Part shown: positions 1 through 4,476 of the stretch, piece after piece
Layout of the letters: the number at the start of each line of letters is the position of its first letter
Position numbering within the stretch: the first letter of the stretch is position 1
Assembly (NCBI GenBank): GCA_023429365.1
Contig: JAEYVW010000275.1
Location: 1 to 5,315, forward strand
Reading direction: 5' to 3'
DNA: 5,315 nt
DNA from: Bacteroidota bacterium
GTDB taxonomy: Bacteria > Bacteroidota > Bacteroidia > Chitinophagales > Chitinophagaceae
Position numbers and translations under genes: made by a program
The notes under the pieces: model-generated
Databases searched by the model: none
Told to the model about the DNA's origin: nothing
The model's input: only the letters and a program-made list of their open reading frames with translations

Positions 1-51
1 GTATAAGAGTTTCCGAAGCTCCAGATACAGGTTCGATTCCTGTCGAGGCTA
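1..51 (+). tRNA. 3' part of a tRNA-Arg(CCG)-like gene (copy A), cut by the window start
   Basis: The window opens at what fits the 3' strand of a tRNA D-stem (GTAT, 1-4). An anticodon arm follows at 6-22, with loop TTCCGAA (11-17) and anticodon CCG at 13-15, which reads the arginine codon CGG. The T-arm is canonical: stem ACAGG/CCTGT (27-31/39-43) around loop TTCGATT. The 3' acceptor strand CGAGGCT and discriminator A end at 51, and no CCA is encoded. The anticodon stem has an A-C mismatch at its base and a G-U wobble, and the variable loop has four bases. The 5' half lies outside the window, so it cannot be seen whether this copy is the intact parental gene or another defective one like copies B and C. 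The tRNA-Arg identity is my manual fold, not a scanner result. Confidence 0.6.
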
Positions 52-83
52 CATAAATTTCAACTTATGTCAATAGATCCTAT

Positions 84-182
84 CTCCTCGTAGTACAATG
101 CCCGCCCGGCTGACGCCAGTCGGACGGGGATAGTTAAGAGTTTCCGAAGCTCCAGATACAGGTTCGATTCCTGTCGAGGCTA
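84..182 (+). pseudogene. tRNA-Arg(CCG)-like sequence with a hairpin in the D-loop (copy B)
   Basis: With the insert at 101-128 removed, this stretch reads as a class I tRNA. It has acceptor strand CTCCTCG (84-90), TA at positions 8-9, D-stem GTAC (93-96), D-loop AATG/GATA with the GG pair, anticodon loop TTCCGAA with CCG at 144-146, a perfect T-arm (158-174) and CGAGGCT plus discriminator A (175-182). Two defects argue against a normal tRNA. The outer two acceptor pairs do not form (C/T and T/C), and one A is missing from the 3' D-stem strand near 134-135 compared with copy C. The 28-nt insertion further blocks normal elbow geometry. It may be a decayed duplicate, or an RNA element kept for another role, such as a recognition site for the nuclease encoded 13 nt downstream. 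Confidence 0.6.
101..128 (+). repeat. 28-nt GC-rich hairpin inserted in the D-loop of copy B
   Basis: The two 12-base arms, CCCGCCCGGCTG (101-112) and CAGTCGGACGGG (117-128), pair with one C-A mismatch and one G-T wobble around the loop ACGC. The segment is much richer in GC than its surroundings. It lies exactly between the two G residues expected at tRNA positions 18 and 19. The same 28 bases recur at 536-563. This resembles a REP-like or other small palindromic element, but family membership cannot be settled here. Confidence 0.7.
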
Positions 183-196
183 CTTAAATTTCAGCT

Positions 197-439
197 ATGT
201 TCTATGCATATGTTCTTAAAAGCGTGGAGCATGATTATTTCTATAAAGGGCATTGCAAGGATCTTCAGGCCAGACTAAAACAGCACAATTCGGGTTTAAC
301 TGCTTCAATTAAGTCCTACATTCCTTTTACCATAGTTTACGCAGAGTCATTTTCAACTGAGCAAGAGGCGATTGCCAGGGAAAAGTATTTTAAAACCGCA
401 GCGGGAAGAAGATTTCTGAAAAAAGTAATCCCTTCTTAA
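197..439 (+). CDS. Minimal GIY-YIG nuclease-domain protein
   Basis: This 80-residue protein is little more than one GIY-YIG domain, the fold that cuts or nicks DNA in UvrC, SLX1 and homing endonucleases. The first motif is FYAYVLKS (2-9). The second is FYKG (15-18), where Lys replaces the usual Ile of YIG. Next comes the helix DLQARLKQHN (22-31), with the expected catalytic Arg26, His30 and Asn31. The segment EAIAREKYFK (57-66) carries the likely metal-binding Glu62. Length fits the small stand-alone family, often misannotated as an excinuclease subunit, and there is no extra DNA-binding domain. The ATG follows the tRNA-like copy B by 13 nt with no clear ribosome site. Its position between near-identical tRNA-like repeats suggests a mobile or homing-type module, but its target and activity are unknown. 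The family call is firm; the role is inference. Confidence 0.88.
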   Translation: MFYAYVLKSVEHDYFYKGHCKDLQARLKQHNSGLTASIKSYIPFTIVYAESFSTEQEAIAREKYFKTAAGRRFLKKVIPS

Positions 440-487
440 ATTACAGTGTACAACTAGCAGTCGTAGGTCAGACACAAGTATAAGATG

Positions 488-616
488 CATAAACCTCAAT
501 TACGTCAATTGATCCTATCTCCTCGTAGTACAATGCCCGCCCGGCTGACGCCAGTCGGACGGGGATAGTATAAGAGTTTCCGAAGCTCCAGATACAGGTT
601 CGATTCCTGTCGAAGC
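488..616 (+). repeat. Long direct repeat, copy 2
   Basis: This is the partner of the repeat at 52-183. Its core at 511-610 is the same as 76-174 apart from one extra A at the 3' D-stem strand. Identity breaks down right after the T-arm, at CGAAGC here versus CGAGGC in copies A and B. The flank at 488-510 is diverged but alignable. Downstream of 620 no similarity to the sequence after copies A and B is seen, so this is the right-hand border of the repeated region. Confidence 0.85.
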
Positions 617-618
617 AC
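519..618 (+). pseudogene. tRNA-Arg(CCG)-like sequence with a hairpin in the D-loop (copy C)
   Basis: This copy has the same layout as copy B but with an intact D-stem, GTAC (528-531) and GTAT (568-571). The anticodon is CCG at 580-582 and the T-arm spans 594-610. The 28-nt hairpin at 536-563 interrupts the D-loop. The acceptor stem is worse than in copy B: after the T-arm the sequence is CGAAGCACCA, so only about four of seven pairs with CTCCTCG (519-525) can form. The bases ACCA at 617-620 look like an encoded CCA end, although the register is one base short, so this may be chance. A working tRNA is unlikely. The core is nevertheless nearly unchanged from copy B, which would be odd for simple decay. 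Confidence 0.55.
536..563 (+). repeat. 28-nt GC-rich hairpin inserted in the D-loop of copy C
   Basis: This is base-for-base the same 12-4-12 hairpin as at 101-128, at the same D-loop position. The shared insertion point shows that the insertion happened before the unit was duplicated. Confidence 0.7.
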
Positions 619-653
619 CAGATAATCTCCAAACTTTTTATGAACTCATTTTT

Positions 654-675
654 GGACCCCTCTTTGGAGGGGTTT
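654..675 (+). terminator. Rho-independent-type hairpin
   Basis: A perfect 7-bp stem, ACCCCTC (656-662) with GAGGGGT (667-673), surrounds the loop TTTG. Two G-T pairs can extend its base. The T-rich stretch TTTACTATT follows. It would end transcription coming from the tRNA-like/GIY-YIG region and insulate the phosphatase gene downstream. Confidence 0.65.
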
Positions 676-759
676 ACTATTAATTAAAAACGAAGAATAT
701 CCCAGATGTTAGAACATTATTAGAAATGGTTTTAACACCCCTCCTGGGAATATATATCG

Positions 760-767
760 TAAATTTG
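760..767 (+). promoter_or_regulatory. Bacteroidota-type -7 promoter box
   Basis: TAAATTTG matches the TAnnTTTG consensus of the primary sigma factor of Bacteroidota exactly. No good TTG-type -33 element is seen at the usual distance upstream. The box ends 8 nt before the ATG of the phosphatase gene, so the transcript would start within a few bases of the start codon and be leaderless or nearly so. Confidence 0.4.
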
Positions 768-775
768 CATTACGT

Positions 776-1513
776 ATGACGATTAATAACAATGCCTCGT
801 TAGTGTTGGCAACGGATTTAGACGGTACATTTTTGGGAGGCACCAGTTCCAGTAGAGAGCAACTGTATTCCCTTCTTCGAAATAACAGCAATATCTGTTT
901 GATCTTCGTAACAGGAAGAGGCAGGGAGTCTGTTCAGGAACTATTTAATGATCCACTTTTGCCCCGGCCCGATTTTATTATCGGGGATGTGGGCGCCAGC
1001 ATATTTGAAGGTGATGGTATACAACCTGTAGAACCCCTGCAATCAAAAATAGATGCACTTTGGCCGGGTGATGAAGAAATCCAAAAACGGGTCGGTCATT
1101 TGCCTGGATTGACACTGCAGGAAGTTCCACTCAATAACCGGCTCTCCTATTTTGTTGAAGATTTCAATATCGTGGAAGAAGTTAGAAAACAACTAAAGGA
1201 TCTGCAATGCGAGGTTATCTATTCTGCCAACAGGTTCCTGGATATACTCCCGCGTGGTGTCAATAAAGGCAGTACATTAACATTACTTGTCAACCACCTG
1301 GGGCAGGACCGGTCTGATGTACTGGTTGCCGGGGATACCCTGAATGATCTTTCGCTTTTTCAAACTGAGTTCAAAGGCGTAGCGGTCGGGAATTCCGAGC
1401 CTGAACTGCTGGAAGCCGTGGCAGGCTTCTCTTCTACTTATATCGCATCTGATACCGGCGCCGGCGGAATACTAGAAGCGCTCAGTCATTTTGGTACGGT
1501 AAGCAGGAATTAA
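776..1513 (+). CDS. HAD-superfamily phosphatase, Cof / sucrose-phosphate-phosphatase type
   Basis: All four HAD motifs are present. Motif I is DLDGT (14-18), with nucleophile Asp14 and acid/base Asp16. Motif II is the Thr in VTGR (45-48). Motif III is Lys164 in NKG. Motif IV is GDTLND (186-191), with Mg-binding Asp187 and Asp191. The spacing leaves a cap domain between motifs II and III (about 70-160), as in subfamily IIB. The C-terminal SDTGAGGILEAL (225-236) resembles the end of sucrose-6-phosphate phosphatase and related sugar-phosphate phosphatases. At 245 residues it has the usual length, is cytosolic and has no signal peptide. The substrate cannot be read from sequence; a phosphorylated sugar such as sucrose-phosphate is the best guess, although no sugar synthase gene is nearby. 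This ATG is chosen because it lies just before the first strand and motif I, and no later Met precedes the motif. Confidence 0.88.
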   Translation: MTINNNASLVLATDLDGTFLGGTSSSREQLYSLLRNNSNICLIFVTGRGRESVQELFNDPLLPRPDFIIGDVGASIFEGDGIQPVEPLQSKIDALWPGDEEIQKRVGHLPGLTLQEVPLNNRLSYFVEDFNIVEEVRKQLKDLQCEVIYSANRFLDILPRGVNKGSTLTLLVNHLGQDRSDVLVAGDTLNDLSLFQTEFKGVAVGNSEPELLEAVAGFSSTYIASDTGAGGILEALSHFGTVSRN

Positions 1514-1560
1514 TACGGAATACGAAACTAACCTCTATATATAACCCTTTCTGAAATAAG

Positions 1561-1785
1561 TCTGAACATTATCGCGAGGCGGTAATAATGCCAGGCACGA
1601 AGAACGATCACTCTCGTCAGCCAGATAGCTATATCAACTAATCAAAATCGTGGCAATACACTATTGGTGATGGTAGATAATTTGGAAATGCCTGGGGCAA
1701 TATTTTCCCCCGTAAACCACGCACTGACTATATATTTTCACATACACCTCACCTGGAGCAGGAAGCTAAACGGGTAAAAACATAG
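1561..1785 (+). pseudogene. Possible gene remnant, one frame broken by two stop codons
   Basis: The 353 bp between the phosphatase and catalase genes hold no intact gene. One frame nevertheless looks coding. It reads SEHYREAVIMPGTKND from 1561, stops at TAA 1639, continues SKSWQYTIGDGR, stops at TAA 1678, and continues FGNAWGNIFPRKP through HTPHLEQEAKRVKT to TAG at 1783. The mix of residues, and the persistence of one frame over 75 codons with only two single-codon interruptions, suggest a decayed gene. I do not recognise the family. The short piece from ATG 1588 (17 codons) is probably not a gene on its own. No repeat, RNA gene or convincing terminator is visible in this gap. It could equally be ordinary non-coding DNA that reads well by chance. 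Confidence 0.25.
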
Positions 1786-1866
1786 CATATTTATTGTCCT
1801 CCATTCACTACCGAAGTTCCCCCAGCCATATTCTAATTAATTTTCTAACTCGAAAAAACCTTCTGT

Positions 1867-2919
1867 ATGTTTTACCATGTGAAAGAACTCCAGTTCAAGG
1901 CCAGGGTGCAACGCCCCGATCCTGCCTTCGCGACATTGTTACTGGAACAATTTGGCGGCGCCAACGGAGAGTTAGCAGCTGCACTCCGCTATTTCGGACA
2001 GGCCTTCGGAGCCAAACAACCCTTCCCGGATAAATATGATTTGCTGATGGATATTGCAACGGAGGAGTTTAGTCACCTCGAGATCGTAGGCGCTACCATC
2101 CAGATGTTGCTGACCGGCATTAATGGTGATTTGAAAGACGCGGCGGAAAAATCTGAGATCATGCAACTACTGAATGGAAAAGAAGCAAAAGAAACAATGA
2201 TCCATGAAGCCATGACTGCACCCCAGTTCCTGGTGGGTAGCGGTGGCGGACCGGCTTATACCAATAGCCAGGGTGTGCCATGGACAGCAGCTTATATCAA
2301 TGGCGATGTACAGGGTGACCTTAGCTCGGACCTGCGTTCGGACATGGGCGCTGAAACAAGGGCAAAAATGGTATACGAATACCTGCTTCAGTTTACTGAT
2401 GATCCCTATGTAAAGGACACGCTGAATTTCCTGATGACCAGGGAAGTGGCGCACTTCCAAATGTTTGAGGCGGCATTAAGTACTATTCAGCCCAATTTCC
2501 CACCGGGAACACTTCAGGCTGACCCAAGATATAGCAATACCTATTTCAATCTATCAACTGGGAATGACTTCAGAGGTCCATGGAATGAGGGTCCAACAAC
2601 GCAATTGAACGAAACCTATCGTTATGTGGAAGATCCCATCCAGCACGTGATGGACACTAATAATTTGTTCGACGAAAAACCTGAGGGAACAGACCGGGAT
2701 CTGGGCATGACAGAAAAATTAAATCTTTCACTGGGCAAGGAACGTAGCAAACAGGTGAGACAGGCGGCCATGAAAGGCACGCAGGTATGGAATGACCCAA
2801 AAAATGATGAAAGAACCGCGGAACTGGTGTTGCAAAACAATGCTGTCCCCCAAGAAAAAGATGCAAATGTGACCGCCCGTGAAGCAGGTAACAAACAAAA
2901 ATCAAAAAATAAACGCTGA
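1867..2919 (+). CDS. Manganese (non-haem) catalase
   Basis: This cytosolic enzyme breaks down hydrogen peroxide to water and oxygen at a di-manganese centre. The N-terminus MFYHVKELQFKARV and the segment LLLEQFGGANGELAAALRYF (24-43) are typical of the family. The ferritin-like four-helix core offers the expected ligands: Glu35, the ExxH pair Glu67/His70, Glu163 in GAET, and the second ExxH with Glu193 and His196. The Gly-rich GSGGGPAYTNSQGVPWTAAY (124-143) is the family's conserved inter-helix segment. At 350 residues it is longer than the common size of about 270-300. The extra length is a polar, Lys-rich tail of roughly 50 residues ending KQKSKNKR. A weak -7-like box, TAATTTTC, lies at 1838-1845. 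The DsbA-like gene begins 17 bp downstream, so the two are probably co-transcribed and serve oxidative-stress defence. Confidence 0.95.
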   Translation: MFYHVKELQFKARVQRPDPAFATLLLEQFGGANGELAAALRYFGQAFGAKQPFPDKYDLLMDIATEEFSHLEIVGATIQMLLTGINGDLKDAAEKSEIMQLLNGKEAKETMIHEAMTAPQFLVGSGGGPAYTNSQGVPWTAAYINGDVQGDLSSDLRSDMGAETRAKMVYEYLLQFTDDPYVKDTLNFLMTREVAHFQMFEAALSTIQPNFPPGTLQADPRYSNTYFNLSTGNDFRGPWNEGPTTQLNETYRYVEDPIQHVMDTNNLFDEKPEGTDRDLGMTEKLNLSLGKERSKQVRQAAMKGTQVWNDPKNDERTAELVLQNNAVPQEKDANVTAREAGNKQKSKNKR

Positions 2920-2936
2920 TCAAACGCAAACCAATA

Positions 2937-3626
2937 GTGGATCCAATTGAGATTACTTACTACACAGATCCGCTCTGTTGCTGGAGCTGGGGGATGGAAC
3001 CCGCCATCCTCCAACTCAGGCAGGAGTATGGGGAACAAATTAGCTGGAGATTTTGTATGGGTGGACTGATCCCAAACTGGAACCGGTTTATCGATCCCTT
3101 AAATAATGTAAACCGTCCGATCCAGATGGGTCCTGTATGGATGCACGCGGCCAGTATCACCGGTATGAAAATCAAACATACAATCTGGTTTAGTGATCCC
3201 CCCTCTTCATCATATCCATCCTGTATCGCTTTCAAATCGGTTCAGCTGCAATCGCCGGATCTTGCCATTCGATATCTCCAACTCTTGCGATCCGCCTGTA
3301 TGCTGGACGGAATAAATATTTCCAAAACAAACGAACTCTTCAGATTGGCGAAGATGTTGAAACAGAAAAATCCTGCATTTGATCTGGCGCTTTTTAAAAA
3401 ACAATTTAAGGACGGATCCGGTACAACAGCATTCCGTGCCGACCTGGATGAAATCCGATTGAAAAACATCAGCAGGTTTCCAACGCTTTTGTTTCGAAAA
3501 AAGAATTCACATTCTCTTATCGCCACCGGTTATCGACCTTACGAAGCGTTATTGGAGATAGTGAACGAACTTTTGCCTGAAAATTCTAAAATACTAAAAC
3601 TCGAAAATAAGACTCCTGTTACTTAG
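2937..3626 (+). CDS. DsbA-family thioredoxin-fold protein with a CCWS active site
   Basis: The start EITYYTDPLCCWSWG (5-19) is the first strand and active-site turn of the DsbA/FrnE/SpxH (YjbH) group, whose usual motif is DPxCSWCWG. Here Cys14 is kept, but the resolving Cys is Ser17 and the intervening Ser is Cys15, giving CCWS. An all-helical insert follows (about 65-165), with MGGLIPNW at 41-48 and DPPSSSYPSC at 87-96. The cis-proline loop is RFPTLLF (180-186, Pro182). There is no signal peptide, so it acts in the cytosol. The GTG start is needed because the next Met (20) comes after the active site. Its position 17 bp behind the catalase gene suggests one transcript and a role in thiol or peroxide stress. 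With a CxxS-like motif it may work as an isomerase, a glutathione-linked enzyme or a protease adaptor rather than a disulfide oxidase; which of these is unknown. Confidence 0.85.
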   Translation: MDPIEITYYTDPLCCWSWGMEPAILQLRQEYGEQISWRFCMGGLIPNWNRFIDPLNNVNRPIQMGPVWMHAASITGMKIKHTIWFSDPPSSSYPSCIAFKSVQLQSPDLAIRYLQLLRSACMLDGINISKTNELFRLAKMLKQKNPAFDLALFKKQFKDGSGTTAFRADLDEIRLKNISRFPTLLFRKKNSHSLIATGYRPYEALLEIVNELLPENSKILKLENKTPVT

Positions 3627-4216
3627 TATGCCGTTTGGCACAATTGCCGCGCTTTGAAATCCATCTTCACCACACCCGAACCAAAAGCTTCCGCACCCAG
3701 CAGATCCATAGGGATCGATTTGTTTAGTTTATCATACATCAGTTTCCCTTTCCCTAAAAAAACTGGATGGACCCAGAGCGTATACTCGTCAACCAGGTTG
3801 GAACGCATAAGTGGTGAAACCAGGCTGCCGCTACCATAAATAATGATATTGGCACCTGACATTTCCTTCTGCCTTTTCACCTCGTCACGAATATCGCCTC
3901 TTGCAATGATCGTATTGTTCCATAGCGGGCGAGCCAGTGTATTCGAGAACACTATCTTCCGATGGCTGTTCATCATCCCGGCAAAAGCAATGTCTTCTCT
4001 TGAAAGCGAGAGGTTGTGGAGTTGTGCCGGCCAGAACCCAGCCATGGCGGTATAAGTGATACGCCCCAGCAGGATAGTATCTGCCTGGCTCAACTGCTCG
4101 CCCAGCACCCGGGCCATACGGGATGACCAGCTGTGAAAATGCCAGTCGAGTTCTCTATCCGCACCTGCCATAAAACCGTCAAGAGTTAAATTCATGGATA
4201 CAATTAATTTCCGCAT
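3623..4216 (-). CDS. RibD C-terminal / dihydrofolate-reductase-family protein
   Basis: This 197-residue protein matches the stand-alone RibD-C family, NAD(P)H-binding relatives of dihydrofolate reductase and of the reductase half of RibD. It begins MRKLIVSMNLTLDGFMAG, the usual start. LLGRITYTAMAGFW (49-62) and IIIYGSGSLVSPL (124-136) are the nucleotide-binding segments. DEYTLWVHPVFLGKGK (143-158) is a further hallmark. It lacks the deaminase domain of full RibD, so it is unlikely to be the riboflavin enzyme itself. The physiological substrate of these small proteins is generally not known. The stop overlaps that of the convergent DsbA-like gene by four bases, with no terminator between them. 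It is transcribed away from the GlxA-type regulator gene, sharing a 260-bp intergenic region with it, which makes regulation by that protein possible but unproven. Confidence 0.9.
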   Translation of the reverse strand: MRKLIVSMNLTLDGFMAGADRELDWHFHSWSSRMARVLGEQLSQADTILLGRITYTAMAGFWPAQLHNLSLSREDIAFAGMMNSHRKIVFSNTLARPLWNNTIIARGDIRDEVKRQKEMSGANIIIYGSGSLVSPLMRSNLVDEYTLWVHPVFLGKGKLMYDKLNKSIPMDLLGAEAFGSGVVKMDFKARQLCQTAY

Positions 4217-4250
4217 GCTACTAAATTTCCATTAGTTAAAAGCTTAATAT

Positions 4251-4269
4251 GAACCTGCATCGTAGGTTC
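4251..4269. promoter_or_regulatory. Near-perfect palindrome in the divergent intergenic region
   Basis: GAACCTGC and GTAGGTTC form an 8-bp dyad around ATC, with seven standard pairs and one G-T. It lies 35 bp upstream of the start of the minus-strand reductase gene, between that gene and a possible -7 box at 4281-4288. It could be an operator or a 5'-leader hairpin. Confidence 0.4.
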
Positions 4270-4280
4270 CCACGCAACTA

Positions 4281-4288
4281 CAAAAATA
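4281..4288 (-). promoter_or_regulatory. Possible -7 box for the minus-strand reductase gene
   Basis: On the minus strand this reads TATTTTTG, an exact TAnnTTTG match. It would give a leader of about 55-60 nt before the ATG at 4216, and this leader would contain the palindrome at 4251-4269. The -33 region is not convincing. In AT-rich DNA this short motif can occur by chance. Confidence 0.3.
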
Positions 4289-4331
4289 TTAGCCTCATAA
4301 GAGTTAAACACTGTGCACCTGAGACTTAGTA

Positions 4332-4426
4332 AGGGGTTAGTTGCGACCTGTACGTTTAAAACAGCCTTCTGTCGGTCAATACTTGTATTTGACCGTCCGT
4401 ACCTTAAACGACAGGGCGTAACCCCT
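4332..4426. repeat. 95-nt nested inverted repeat between divergent genes
   Basis: Four pairs of complementary blocks are nested in the correct order. They are AGGGGTTA (4332-4339) with TAACCCCT (4419-4426), CCTGT (4347-4351) with ACAGG (4411-4415), CGTTTAA (4353-4359) with TTAAACG (4404-4410), and CGGTCAA (4373-4379) with TTGACCG (4389-4395) around a 9-nt apex. The sequence can form one long, interrupted cruciform or RNA hairpin. It ends 50 bp before the regulator gene's ATG. It could be a small non-autonomous element with terminal inverted repeats, a leader RNA structure, or a compound operator. No obvious target-site duplication is seen at its ends. Confidence 0.6.
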
Positions 4427-4476
4427 CAAATTTTGTAATTTCATAGGCCTTATTCACGAGTTCACAATAGAAAACC

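Larger units (their letters stand above)
52..183 (+). repeat. Long direct repeat, copy 1 (tRNA-like unit plus upstream flank)
   Basis: This segment matches 488-616. From GATCC at 76 through the T-arm at 174 the match to 511-610 is complete except for one missing A. Upstream (52-75 versus 488-510) the similarity is weaker but visible: CATAAA, then CAA, then GTCAAT. The T-arms of copies A and B are 131 bp apart, and those of B and C are 436 bp apart. The extra 305 bp correspond to the nuclease gene and its flanks. Such close identity in a defective-looking sequence implies recent duplication, gene conversion or selection. Confidence 0.85.

Noticed and set aside
84..182. tRNA gene with a group I intron or a tmRNA
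   Set aside because: The insert is only 28 nt, a simple hairpin, and sits in the D-loop rather than the anticodon loop. There is no intron core and no tag-peptide frame.
1..618. CRISPR array, suggested by three copies of a repeat
   Set aside because: The repeats are over 100 bp, unevenly spaced (131 and 436 bp), fold like a tRNA, and one interval encodes a protein. None of this fits CRISPR.
709..891. 60-codon open frame on the minus strand before the phosphatase
   Set aside because: It overlaps the promoter and motif I region of the phosphatase gene and shows no recognisable domain.
1794..2033. 79-codon open frame on the plus strand
   Set aside because: It overlaps the manganese catalase in another frame, and its protein looks like out-of-frame translation.
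2622..3038. 138-codon open frame on the minus strand
   Set aside because: It lies antisense across the catalase tail and the start of the DsbA-like gene, and its composition is rich in Ser, Phe and Cys with no recognisable domain.
3628..3642. Small TGCC/GGCA hairpin between the convergent genes, as a terminator
   Set aside because: The stem is only four pairs, lies inside the reductase coding sequence and lacks a T-tract.
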